Source of the DNA: Halichondria panicea
Lineage: Eukaryota; Porifera; Demospongiae; Suberitida; Halichondriidae
Assembly: GCF_963675165.1 (NCBI RefSeq)
Contig: NC_087390.1
Coordinates: 2,804,001-2,868,000 of the forward strand
Reading direction: 5' to 3'
DNA length: 64,000 nucleotides
Shown: positions 21,210-32,086 of the stretch, in pieces
Position numbering within the stretch: the first letter of the stretch is position 1
Layout: every line of letters begins with the position of its first letter
The notes under the pieces: model-generated
Database searches by the model: none
Told to the model about the DNA's origin: nothing
What the model saw: only the letters and a program-made list of their open reading frames with translations
Made by a program: the position numbers and the translations under genes

Positions 21210-23674
21210 TCACCTACCCCCAGAATACTCATAAGGCAGTGCCAGTCCTCTATACAAGGCTCTAACTGCTCCAATCGTCCACTGCGAGTGTCCGCATCTC
21301 GCATATGTTTTTTGCTACATCGCTGTCTTTCACAAGTCATCTGATCGCCACCTGACATAACAGTAAGTTCAATAGAATCTTTCAAGTATGAATGTTTCTC
21401 GATCATTATGTCTATCATGTCTGCGGCCTTTGCCTCATTCTTGTGTAGAACATCAAGGACTACAACCTCAGATTTTTTGGCCATCTCTGTGCTGTGGGGG
21501 TGCTTAATGTGACTGACAACACACCGTTTGTACCGCTGGAGGGGCTTGATGTACTCGCACAGTATTCAACCGACTAGAACGACCAAATTTTCTTGGATGC
21601 CCTCAATGTCGGCCTTTGTAGGAAGGAAGTGAGTTATTTTTAGGGAACCCAGGTTAGGGGGGAAAAGGTTGAGACTGGAGATGGTCCTTTGCCAACAAAC
21701 TGTACATTTGCACTAGCTCACCATGATGGTCACTACGTATGTCTCTAACGCCCTTTGTTTTAGCAACGTTGTCCCCCACGAACTTGAAACATGCACCCTC
21801 ATCAATCCAGGCATCGATAAGACGTTGGTACAGCTTGCTGATTTTCGTGACCAACTTCAACACGGCACAGTAACTGATAGTGACACTAAGATGATTCAGC
21901 CTGGAGTATACCTGTGAGTAATTCAATGTAATCATAATTATATAAGAGGAGATGGATTGGAAACGGAGGTAGCATCGCGTTACATTAATTTTTAAATCTG
22001 TGTACGGTTGTGCAGCACTTGGGGAAACGATGTTTCTGGAATTAAGACCACTGCAATTAATGCATTCAAAGCCCCCCTAAAACAACATGCATTCTCATGC
22101 CCTCTATAATAGTGAGCATCCTTTGGAAAAAATACGTTTTTCAAAATAGCTACAAAGAGTGTCATGTTCTGAGATCTTTATGAGTATGCTTCTAGCTAAT
22201 GGTAATACTTAATTATCAGTGTACTGCATGTGTCAATCCATACGTTCCTCAGGTGACAGTTGGGAGTATACTGCAGGCACTATCTAGTCTAGATTTTACT
22301 AACGTTACAATCATACATACATTTTGTAGCCTCGATTAAACCCTGGCCTAACGTGGCAAGGTAACTTCCGTTTCCAATCCCTCTCTGTGATATAATAATT
22401 ATACCTGTATCTGAAAATACGTAGTGGACACACATCATACATGTACATGTACATGTACAAACCTTTTTGTTTACTCTACAGTTGAAGAGTACGAGAGACA
22501 GAAACGACTGAATACCACACATTCTTGTGTTACGCTCTTTCAAGAGAATTGCTGTGGCCATACACATCCCAGGGTAGTGACTCTCTCCGCGTTTATGCAA
22601 GTTCCTATGATCTGAACGTCCTACGATCGTCTGGATAAGCCTAAATAGAATCGGAGACTTTCGCTGTAGTTCAGACACAGCCTGTTTCCACGATAACGCT
22701 TCCACATTGTCAATTGGAACCCGGTGAAATAGAGAGACAAACTCCCCAGAGTTACGACATTCGTCGTCAAGAATTTTCACCACACCCTCTACCAATTGGT
22801 CCTTCAGTGAAGAGCAAGAAAATGCTGCCTTGGCAATAGACTGAATGTTGCCACTATTCAGTGCCTGGCGTAATTTCTGGAGACTTTCATCTACTTCCGC
22901 AGTCACTGTACTGGGTGAGCTCACTGTGATCTGTATATTGTTTAATTAATTAGTGTGATTTTGGTGTGTTTACAGTATCAGATCTGTTATCCTCACCATA
23001 ACTGTTTCAGTCGAACCAGGCTTGGAAATATCTTTTGCAACACCTTCTGAACCTTTAAGTTAATGGCTATATATTAATTTACGTTTATTTCGTTTGTAGG
23101 TGGTTTAACATACCGTCAACAGAAGAAAACTGCTCGAGATTGGTCAACTCTAACAGCGGTGGCTGACGAGGACAGTCTGTGTGCGCTATGAAAAAGAGAT
23201 GATTCCTGTCATCTACATATATGATTTGTTGCAATCAACCTACGTTCCTCCCTGGTTGAGAAAGCAAGCCTTCTTCCAGGTGCTCCTACTGTCAGACGTT
23301 TTGCTAGAGGTCTAGCATGGACTGTGTGAGGTGATGCTTCAAGCCCACTGGTGTCTTTAGTTCTCTTCCTACCTGATACCATAGGACTACAGATGGAAGC
23401 CTTATTTCGACCCTGCTCAAAACCACACTTAGCCATACTTCTAAAGGCTTTAAGTTTAGACTCCAGAGACTGGAATTTGTTTGTGCAAGCTCTACAAATG
23501 TATGAAGATATATAGCCCATCACACTCACTAACTGGCAGCTCTAGCAGTTTGCCAAGTCTGTCTGGAAGGCATCTTTGAACAGACTCTTTGCTGAACAGA
23601 GCTGAGCAGCGAGTAGAAGTAACAATGTTGCAGCACAATCTGCATATTCTGGTGGCTGCCATTGTCTTGAACAT
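21167..23674 (-). pseudogene. ZAD-like zinc finger plus DUF6589-like protein of the transposon
   Basis: Pieces on the minus strand run in order. At 23674-23515 there is ICRLCCNIVT...LPDRLGKLLELPVS and, after a frameshift near 23515, SYICRACTNKFQSLESKL: two CxxC pairs spaced as in ZAD-like zinc-binding domains. Short exons follow near 23150 and 23040. An exon at about 22936-22450 contains FRLIQTIV, YPGMCMATAILLKERN and SLVLFNCRVNKK. After the nested insertion, the frame of 21917-21660 has FKFVGDNVAK, and that of 21450-21220 has SGGDQMTCERQR and EDWHCLMSIL. From memory of the family, the GDN, GDQ-T-R and W/FH positions are those conserved in DUF6589 proteins. A search is needed to confirm. The N-terminal frameshift and nested element make it non-functional. 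Confidence 0.65.
21940..22394. mobile_element. Element with P-type ends nested in the DUF6589 transposon
   Basis: The left end tataagaggagatggattgg(aaacgg) is inverted at the right as ccgtttccaatccctctctg. Flanking ataatta sequences may be the target duplication. It interrupts the DUF6589-like gene between the RVNKK exon and the VYSRLNHL exon. A gtagcctcgatt terminus lies inside near 22327. Confidence 0.55.
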
Positions 23675-24994
23675 TCTACCACCAACCACGCAGTCTTACG
23701 TATTTTTCCTTTGTGTACTTTGTCCGATTTTATCACTTGCGTAATACTGATAAATATACGAATTATTTCGCGCATGCGCATACAAGGTATACCAGGCCGC
23801 TGTAAAGCGGACTTGAGTCGAGGCTACCCTAACAGTTGCTGAAATACCACATTAGGCCAGTAACGAGGTACACAATAGAGAGGTACTAAAATTGGAACGT
23901 CTAACTCAGATGATGGGTCTCTCAAGCGTACAAAACAATGGATTTTGGTTCTCGCATAACTTACTAAAAAAATATTGACTGACCTGGGTTACATTCAATG
24001 ACAGACAGTGGTGGACCAGACGACACTTGCACAGGGGAGCCACAATAGGAGGGGAACACAGAGATGTATGGAGGCAAACTTTCCTTATCATCAGAGAACC
24101 AGAGGTAATCCTGCCATTGCTTTGGGCATTTGTCAGTGCGTTTTGGACGGGTGCAGCGTGGAGTTTTAACCCGACATTTCTGTAGGACAGGATCCCCAAT
24201 GACCTCGTTACTGGCCACAGCAGATGCAGAGTGGGCGATTGCCACTTTTTTGGAGCCTTTCTCTTCCGATGCATTGGACGAAGTCGTTTCATCATCGGCA
24301 CTGAGCCCTCCCCCTCCACACAATATGGCTGGAGAAGACAGCACGTCGGAACTTACTTTGATATCAACATCACACAATCGGTCAATCAACTCTAGCTCCT
24401 TGCTAGTATTACAGCCGCTTAGAGGATCAATAATGATCTTGTACATGTACTTGAGTGGGGTTTTTCAGCCTTAACCAACCGCATAATATCTTTATAGTCG
24501 TCGTTCAATTCCCCCCTTCCTGGTTCAACAAGCGACTTGAGGATCCGCTCACCCATCGCCTGGTCAACAACTACAAAATCATTCTCGAATTCAACATCGC
24601 ACTCCTCAACTCGGTGTGTATTATCAGCATCTTCTTCAACGCGTAAACTGTCACCACTATCTTCCTCGGACAAACATGGAGCCTGATGCAAATCATTGCT
24701 ATCTTCACTAACGTCAGGTGATAAGTCATCAACTCGTAAGCAATCTCCTTCAACGAAATTTGATGTTAACAGTGACCCCAAAATCATTGGATCCTTTTCG
24801 ACATATTTGACGTTGAATTCATTGTTACTCTCCGTCTCGAGAATCGCTTCTGTTCTCTGCTCCGAAGGTCCCTCTTGGTTGTTTGCATTATCACTGTGAT
24901 AAAATAATACGCTCAAAATATTGACATAATTTTGTCTGCATCAACTTACTCGAAAGTCACTTCTGCCACTTGCTGAATTTTCTGTATCTTTTCA

Positions 24995-25519
24995 CCTGAA
25001 AATGTGTTTATATATAAAAAAAAAACAGAGGTATTGTTTGTCATGTGATATCATCAGTGTTTGTGTACATTGTGTGTTGATAATTATTGTCAAATCAGTA
25101 ATTAACACCTTGACACCAAGCCAATATTAGTTTCTAACACCTAACTTACCTTATAAACGGTTTTTTTGAGTCAAAATAAAAGCTCTCACAGTAATACAGT
25201 AGAGTCAAAAGTAGACACAACCTTTATTGATTTTATACAGAGTATCTACTGTCAATACTAAACATGTGACCATATGCATGCATAGATAGACTATGTGACT
25301 GTGATGATCTACACCCATATTCCCAGCTTACACCTGAAAAACAAAGACAGAATCAATGATATATGCAGAGCTAGCTTTCTGCATGATCTGAGGCATGCAT
25401 CACAAAGAGGAGAATGGTCACTAATGTTCAGCTAACTCAGGGTACGTTAAGTATCTGTATACAACAACTACATCATTATGTAACATATACTTGTTGACTC
25501 ATACATGCACATTGTGCAG
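24995..25519. promoter_or_regulatory. Copied divergent promoter region, segment B
   Basis: The region between the first exon of pseudogene B (minus) and a truncated MMADHC exon 1 (plus). It aligns with 31424-31991 and, more weakly, with 38515-39043, where the intact divergent pair sits (shared cacaaagaggagaa, gttcagcta, ctgtatacaa, cttgttgactca). No core promoter motif is certain. Confidence 0.45.
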
Positions 25520-25631
25520 ATGTTAGCGAGTAGAGTTCTAGTTCGAGTCAGAGTTGTGGTGTACCTTCCAAGTCTGTCGACCATCCTCCAGCGACTGTGG
25601 GCCACGTCAACCACCCCCTACTGGAAAAGCC
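25520..25631 (+). pseudogene. Truncated MMADHC exon 1 joined to exon 4 end (copy B)
   Basis: ATG at 25520, then [20 protein letters not shown], which matches the start of MMADHC at 39044. At ccaccccct the sequence jumps to the last bases of MMADHC exon 4 (ctggaaaagcc) with its donor and following intron (cttaccttcttatt). Exons 2 and 3 and most of 4 are absent, so this is an internal-deletion fragment. Confidence 0.7.
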
Positions 25632-26574
25632 GTGAGTCCTCCCTTACCTTACCTTCTTATTCTTTAATAATTTATTAGTACAGAGCTATACCATTGCTCG
25701 ATTAAGGTTTTGATTGTCTCAAGTCGCACATACGTACATCTCACTTGCTATCTAGACTTTTACATAGCCTCAATTTACTATGTGTAGGTCTAAAAACATA
25801 CTGACTAGAGAGTATGCTGATAATTGCTCACTATTCTTTCTTTGTGTAATCCCGATGACTAGCTACTATACTACCGGTAGCTTACAGAAGGCTAGCCTTG
25901 TCCCCACGCCTACTTTCTCTCCGTGTTAATGCCTTCCCTTGAGGCCTATATATGGAGGAGGCTAACAGAATGCTTGACAAAGCACATACATATGTGCTTT
26001 GCATGAACCAGCCATGAGTCGGCTGTCTCATTGACCACGAATTCTAAGTATGTACGCACATTTCTTTTGAACTTCTTCGTACAGGAGCTTTGCCTTTGAT
26101 TATTTTTCCCGTCTTGTTTAAGCGAACATTCATTTATCTTCATTGAGCAATGAGTACCAGAGGCTGTATTTAGGAGGCAGCCAATAATTTTAGCCTCATT
26201 CACTGGCCAATTTAATCTATACTGCTATATTTACGATTTGGGAACTAGCGCGTGGGCTGGGAGACTTGTTCAATAATTAGTGTCTCTTTCCCCCTTTTAA
26301 TAGGAGGATCAAATCAGGTGAGAAAGAAGTATATAGTTCAAGGTCTCTTGGCTGCTAGACAATGTAACAATTAATGAACCATTGAGTCATCTGATCATGC
26401 TTTGCAATATCATTTTCCGATTACTTTTGCGAATCACGCTCTTCTATTTAATTTTAAATTGTGTGTGGTGGTGATTTTGATGAATACTTTTTACCTTGTA
26501 CAGTTTGTTATTGTTCCCCTGGAGATTAAATTTCTGAGACATTGTTATTTTGGACTTTCGAGGCATGGCTCAAC
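25632..26574. repeat. Distal part of duplicated segment B, left portion
   Basis: Matches 32087-33782 in segment C apart from the element at 33085-33484 and other gaps in C. It contains MMADHC intron-4-like sequence at the start. No independent gene was recognised; short ORFs are not conserved in frame. Confidence 0.5.
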
Positions 26575-27825
26575 CATAGATAGTAAAGGAAAGGGATTGG
26601 AAACGCATTACGTCATATGTCACAATCCTACTTACGGATTGTAGCCTCGATTACAGGCCCTCTATTGCGGCGTAAATCGAAGCCACATGGTATAATTATG
26701 AGAGTATCTCAAGCTGGAGCCCTAAGCATGTCTAAGCTCATACTGTGGACAGTGTAGTTAAAGGATAAGGGCTTCATGATGGCATCCATATCAGTAAAAA
26801 AGCTAGATCTATCATAATTATTTTAGTTACATAATAATATTATAAACACGACAACAATGTATTTATTATCTTACTAAACTCCCTTTGTGAGTCTTGACAC
26901 TAATTATAAGTGTAATACTGTACTCTAAGGGATGTCAATAATAATTTATTATGTTTAAAGTAAGTGGTTGCAAAATTACAGTGTATACACACAAGCAAAA
27001 ATAAACATGTATATATGTATACTTAATAATGAGGTGACAGGTGAGGTTACTAAGTGTCTTATATGGTTGAATTTATATCTTCCTAGATGCTTTTGTTTTG
27101 TCGAGAGAGGGTAGGATCTGGTTGAGGTCGAGGATGGCTTGAATTTTTTCTTACGAGCTTTTTGCTTCACATCCTAAAAAGACAATTATATAAATCACAT
27201 TAAAAAACATGTACGTAAAAGTTGTTGTAAATCAATAGTGGGTGTCTTGATCACTCCAAAATCATTTGCACCTCATTTACTAGCATGAGTACTACAACAT
27301 ACAAATAAAAAAATAATAATCTGCCAAAGCATTATTGAGAAAAGGCGCCCACAAAATTGTCACTACAACGAGAATAATTTTGATTAAAACCAAGTATAAC
27401 TCACTAATCCATGTAACATGCTTCTTATACCACATACCACCTTATAGCTCAATCATGCCAGAAAAAGATTCTTTCGTGCAATCAATCCTTGTTACCTCCT
27501 ATTGAGTAATAAAGCGCCTGCAAACAACTCACCCTAAACTTTCAAGGTAGAAAAACACTTTTTGGGGTACAATATACATCCAAACTTTATGGTACCACTA
27601 CCATTGGAAAGCTTATGTTTTTATGTACCCAAATAGCTCACTTGATTGGCTTGAACGCTGAAAAAATGATCTTGAGGTCCAAAAATATAGCTTTAAAAAC
27701 AGCAAATGACCTTTTGACTAGCAATGAATAACATTAAAAATCGTAAGTAGGATTGTGCCATCCAGACTCTGTTGAAAACATTGGTGCACGTGATGCGTTT
27801 CCAATCCCTTTCCTTTACTATCTAT
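26575..27825. mobile_element. 1,251-bp element with P-type ends and 8-bp TSD ggctcaac
   Basis: catagatagtaaaggaaagg(gattggaaacg) on the left is inverted on the right as cgtttccaatccctttcctt(tactatctat). The 8-bp ggctcaac flanks both sides (26567-26574, 27826-27833) and occurs once at the empty site in segment C (33775-33782). The ends resemble those of the P-like transposon at 54063-58685. The interior has no intact gene; a minus-strand frame near 27170-26980 (basic, DVKQKARKKKFK) behind an acceptor may be a leftover exon. Confidence 0.85.
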
Positions 27826-28962
27826 GGCTCAACTGATAATAATTATTAGGAAAACTATCAGAGTGTAATTAGGTGCTAATTACTAATACCAGGCCAACTC
27901 CCGCTAATATCGAGAGTGTCCTGCTAATACTATATAATGTGTATAAATTATGCTAATTACTATGCAGCCTATCAAGTGTAATTAATCATCCATTAAACTG
28001 TAACACAGCATTTTCTAATTCAACGACAATTAATGTGTAAGATCATCAAACCTTATATTATTATGATCTAATATGCATGTGACAGACATGCATGTACAGT
28101 AGATTCTGCATGGTTAATTACGCAATGTCCTGTGGTGATGGTGCAAATTTAGTGGCCATTATAAGCAAGAGGTCAAGTCAAAAGATTATAGGGAGTCTAT
28201 ATACCAGTTGAAGGCCTTGTCGATTTTTGTACTATAATTAATGAGTGACAGGCAAAAAGTAAAAAGATTGAACAAAGTCGATTGTGAGTTCTAAGTAACT
28301 TCAATAAAATTAATGTAGTATTGGGTACAATGTATGTATTTTGATTCTATTTGTACATACTGCGCAGTGTACACAATTAAGGTCACCACGTTAATTGTAG
28401 TGTACAACAAGCTCGTATCTAGATACATTTTTGCCCTAAGATCTCAACCCCATCGTTATGCCAGAGTATTAATAAACAGCTTACTGGGAAAATACCTCAT
28501 TTCAGCTGTACTAGGTCAGTCCTAGTCTCATGAATCAGCCGGCCTTGGAGAGTCCAAGGCCGGCTGATTCATGAGACTAGGTCAGTCATGCGGAAATATG
28601 TAACTGAAAGTAAAAGCTAAACATCTAAACAGTTCTGCATGGGATCTCATTGCTATTATAAAGTCAACCATCACAGCTTGATTGGCATACACTGTGCAAT
28701 AGTTGGTGTGAGTGACTCTCGATCTAGTTGGTTATAGCTAGAACTTGTAGTAGACGATTCAGTACACAAGACCCACAAAACTGGCCAAGAGGAGGATAGT
28801 CGAGTTCAATTTCAGAAGGTTTTTCATTCTGATCGTCTACATACATGTACTCTGTTACCTCCAACCACCAAAGGAAAGAATTGGAATGCAAGGTGAAAAA
28901 CTTATGAATAATTAATGAGCAATTAATAGACCGTAACCTTAATTAAAGTCCTCTGGAAGCAT
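27826..28962. repeat. Distal part of duplicated segment B, right portion
   Basis: Nearly identical to 33783-35006. The match ends at gtcctctggaagca in both. No gene was recognised in it. Confidence 0.6.
28521..28581. repeat. 61-bp near-perfect palindrome (copy B)
   Basis: cctagtctcatgaatcagcc(ggcc) folds on its exact complement around ttggagagtccaa. tcagt repeats at both sides. The same palindrome is in segment C (34553-34613), but copy A has the site without it (ctaggtcag near 18878). Confidence 0.75.
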
Positions 28963-29396
28963 GATCTGAGACATAAGCATGGAAGCCTCATGTCACATGG
29001 CTAGTTGGGCGTGGCCCCACCCTAGAAACTTAGCTTTAGGGAGGAAGGGCGGCTGATTCATGAGACCACACAATTATCTTTGCGATTGATATCTCAGTGC
29101 ACTCCTGCTCTTTATTAACCATTATAATATGAGTAGTGCAACAGTATAGACACATAAAAGAATAGAAACAATGCATGTCTCTCGTTATGAATACGTCACA
29201 GTACGTGACTACCGTTAGCATTTTTCAGTAAAATAATTTCTACGAAACAGCATGCTACATGTATACAACAATTAAAAAATAATCAGCAGGACTACATTAT
29301 ACACTACTTAGTACATGTAATAGTCACTATCTCCTGTCACTATACAATATTAATTTTTATGTTAATTGTTTTCTCCTCACTCCTCACTGCACGTAG
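28963..29396. other. Spacer between segments B and C
   Basis: Contains an agcatggaagcctca...gggaggaagggcggctgatt block related to 16230-16340, then AT-rich sequence. Segment C homology starts at about 29372 (ctcctcactcctcactgca). No gene seen. Confidence 0.4.
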
Positions 29397-31423
29397 CTAG
29401 CACACCAACCTCTCACGATACTCTGCCGAATACTTCATGGGAGGAGGGAAGCAAGCCAAAGCACCCTCAGGAGGCAAACCTGTAAAAGCCACAACAACAT
29501 GAAAAATATTCACAGGATTGAGTGAAAGCACTTACGGAGAGGATTGGGTCTCTTAATGTAAACAGGAGCAGATGGAAGACCTGAACGTGAGAAAAATATC
29601 ATTCAAAAGTAATTGTCAAACCCCTAACAGTTGCTGAAATGCCACATTTAGGCCAGTAACAACACATTAAGGTACGCAATATAGAGAGGTACTAAAATTG
29701 GACTGTCTAACTCAGATGATGGGTCTCCAGGGTGTCATACAGGATTTTGAAGTAGAGGAAGGAAATAAAAAAAATAACTAGAAAATGTTGCTAAAAAAAA
29801 GGTCAACTGTTATTTCAATACCCTGTTAGTATGTAAAATTGCCAGCTCCCCAAATAGTACCTGAATGCAAATTTAGGGGGGGGTATCCCCCCCTTTCTCT
29901 CTCCCCTTCTGTATGACACCCTGGTTTCTCAAGCGTTCAAAACAAGGGATTTTAGTTATCGCTAAATTACCGGGGTGGAGCTCAATTACAGCCAGTGGTG
30001 GACCAGACGACACTTGCACAGGGGGGCCGCAATGGGAGTGGAACACAGAGATGTAGGAAGGCAAACCTTCCTTATCATCAGAGCACCAGAGGTAATCCTG
30101 CCATTGCTTTGGGTATTTCACAGTGCGTTTTGGGCGGGTGTGGGATGGAGCTTCCTTCTGATCTTCCTGTAAGATATGATCCTCAATGATCTGCCTCTCG
30201 TTACTGGCTACGGCAGATACATAGTGGGAGGTAGCCACTTTTTTAGAGCCATTCTCTTCCGATGCATTGGACGAAGTCGTTTCGCCATTGTCTCTGGATA
30301 CGCCCAATCCTCCCCCTGTGGCTAGAGAAGAAACCGCCAATGATTTGGACGAAGTCATTTCACCATCGTTGCTGGATACGTCCAATCCTCCGTCTCTGGA
30401 TACGCCCAATCCTCCCCCTGTGGCTGGAGAAGAAACCGCCAATGATTTGGACGAAGTCATTTCACCATCGTCACTGGATACGTCCAATCCTCCCTCTCCA
30501 TACAATGGAGAAGACACTGCCGATGATTTGGACGAAGTCATTTCATCATCATCGCTGGATACGCCCAATCCTTCCCCTCCACACAATGAGACTAGAGAAG
30601 ACACCGCCGATGATTTGGACAAAGTCGATTTGCCATCGTCGCTGGATACGCCCAACCTTCCCCCTCCACACAATGTGGCTGGAGAAGACACCGCCGATGA
30701 TTTGGACAAAGTCGTTTCGCCATCGTCACTGGATACGCCCAACTCTCCCCCTCTACACAATGTGGCTGGAGAAGACACCGGGTCAGAAGTTTCTTTGATA
30801 TCGGCATCAAGCACTTGGTCGGCAACCAACTCCTTGCTAGTGTTGTTAGTGTTACTGCAGCCGCTCAAAGGATCAATGATGGTACTGAACTGGGGTTTTT
30901 CAGCCGTACTTCCGTAGCCCTCGCTCAATTCACCCGTTCCTAGTTCAACAAGCGACTTGAGGCTAATACGCTCACCCGTCGCATGGTCAACAACTACAGA
31001 GTCGCTGTCCACAGCATCACTCTCGAATTCAACATCGCACTCCTCAACTCGGTGTGTATCAGCATCTTCTTCAACTCGTAAGCTGTCATCACTCTCTTCC
31101 TGTGGAGCCTGCTGTGAATCATCGCTATCTTCACTGATGTCAGATAGCACATCGCTATCTTCACTGACGTCAGGTACAGGTGGCAAGTCATCAACTCGTA
31201 AGCAATCTCCCTCAACGAAATCTGCTGTTGACTCTGAAGGCTTCATTGGATCGTTTTCGACATATTTGACGATGGTACTCTCCGTCTCGAGAATCGCTTC
31301 CGCATCCAGCAAATTATTACTGTGGAAAGAAAGTGATAAATTTGGCTTTAGAATTCATTGCCTGAATTTGTCTGCATCAACTTACTCGATAGTCTCATCT
31401 GCCACTTGTTGAATTTTCGGCAT
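29397..31423 (-). CDS. Uncharacterised 504-aa repeat-containing protein, family member C
   Basis: The function is unknown. Four exons: 31423-31386 (MPKIQQVADETI, phase 2), 31319-29971 (phase 1), 29580-29536 (45 nt, phase 1) and 29479-29397, ending MKYSAEYRERLVC and TAG. All phases agree and no stop interrupts. The N-terminal half is very acidic (SEDSDDSQQAPQEESDDSLR). Residues about 185-365 are about six copies of a 26-33-residue Ser/Asp/Gly unit (LGVSSDDGETTLSKSSAVSS). A more conserved part follows: YPKQWQDYLWCSDDK, then CGPPVQVSSGPPLAVIE. No membrane segment or signal peptide is visible. It is the only copy of the A/B/C set with an intact frame. The donor at 29970 (GTAATT) is weak, so the join to exon 3 is the least certain step. 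Confidence 0.65.
29730..29929. mobile_element. 200-bp MITE in intron 2 of gene C
   Basis: Ends ccagggtgtcatacag / ctgtatgacaccctgg. The same intron in copy B (about 23914-23930, gggtctctcaagcg) has no insertion, so the element arrived after the B/C duplication. ORFs that read through it are artefacts. Confidence 0.75.
30270..30790 (-). repeat. Intra-exonic tandem repeats of gene C
   Basis: About six imperfect units of roughly 78-99 bp, each with a gatttggacgaagtc-like and a ctggatacgcccaa-like block on the plus strand. Pseudogene B has one unit. The reverse strand is accidentally open because the period is a multiple of three. Confidence 0.75.
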
Positions 31424-31991
31424 CTTCTCAGCTGAAAATGTAATAAACACAGAGGAATTGATGTCAAATGATATCATCAGTGTTTGTATACATATCATTA
31501 TGTTGTTGATAATCAATTGTCTAATCAGTAATTAACACCTTGGCCCGCGCGTGGCCCGCGCTAGCCACGATTCTAACACCTAATACATTTGTATGACCTA
31601 ACTTACCTTTTAAACGGTGTTTTGGGTCAAAATAAAAGCTCTTCACAGTAGTCAAAAGTGAAAAGTATAGTCTAGTAGCTCGGATACAGATATGCAAACC
31701 CTTGATCAGTATACCCAATTTACTATGAACATGTGACCATACAAATAGCTATGATGATCCACACCATACATAAATTATTCCCAGCTTACACCTAAATAAT
31801 CATGAAACAAAGACAGCTAGCTACATGAGAGTATACAATTATATGCAGAGCTTAATTTTCTGCATTATCTGAGGCATGCATCACATTTATAATTATGTTC
31901 AGCTATTAACTCAGGGTCATGTTAACTCTCTGTAGCTAGCTGTACTGTATACAACAACTACATACTTGTTGACTCATTTAACATTGTGCAG
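31424..31991. promoter_or_regulatory. Copied divergent promoter region, segment C
   Basis: Lies between the start of gene C and the truncated MMADHC exon 1 and aligns with 24995-25519. An upstream untranslated exon of gene C is suggested by the donor-like ccgtttaaaag|gtaagttagg (minus strand, about 31600-31620). Confidence 0.45.
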
Positions 31992-32086
31992 ATGTCAGTG
32001 AAAGTTCGAGTCAGAGTTGTGGCTTACCTTCCAAGCCTGTCGACCATTCTCCAGCGACTGTGGGCCGACCCCCTACTGGAAGAGCC
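31992..32086 (+). pseudogene. Truncated MMADHC exon 1 joined to exon 4 end (copy C)
   Basis: ATG 31992, then [18 protein letters not shown], like MMADHC exon 1, then ctactggaagagcc and the exon-4 donor gtaagtcctcc. Same deletion junction class as copy B, so the deletion predates the B/C duplication. Confidence 0.7.

Larger units (their letters stand above)
20676..23826. mobile_element. 3,151-bp DNA transposon with 56-bp TIRs and 9-bp TSD (DUF6589-like plus RecQ-like)
   Basis: The termini begin TAGCCTCGATTCAAG (left) and, inverted, TAGCCTCGACTCAAG (right), and match for about 56 bp to GTATGCGCATGCG. The target duplication ccctaacag is at 20667-20675 and 23827-23835. Segment copy C has the uninterrupted site cccctaacagttgctg near 29626-29641, so both ends are fixed by a filled/empty comparison. 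Cargo: a minus-strand ZAD-like plus DUF6589-like gene and a plus-strand RecQ-like helicase remnant, both with broken frames. A 455-bp element is nested at about 21940-22394. I cannot assign a named superfamily. Confidence 0.85.
20453..24994 (-). pseudogene. Gene copy B, decayed paralogue of the 29397-31423 gene
   Basis: The exon structure matches gene C: 24994-24949, 24893-23984, 20637-20593, 20535-20453. Three defects are visible. The codon aligned with gene C's ATG is ATA. Exon 2 shifts frame near 24445 (frame 1 ends TCTRSLLIL; the homologous IIDPLSGC continues in another frame). Intron 2 is enlarged to 3.3 kb by the 3,151-bp transposon at 20676-23826. The last two exons still read G-IPSAPVYIKRPNPL and a MKYSVEYCERVVC ending. 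Gene B has one unit of the SSDD/SSPATLCGGG repeat against about six in gene C. An alternative upstream start cannot be excluded, but the frameshift stands. Confidence 0.7.

Noticed and set aside
30262-30917. Two overlapping plus-strand ORFs of 178 and 216 codons
   Set aside because: They are antisense shadows of the in-phase repeats of gene C and have no splice or homology support.
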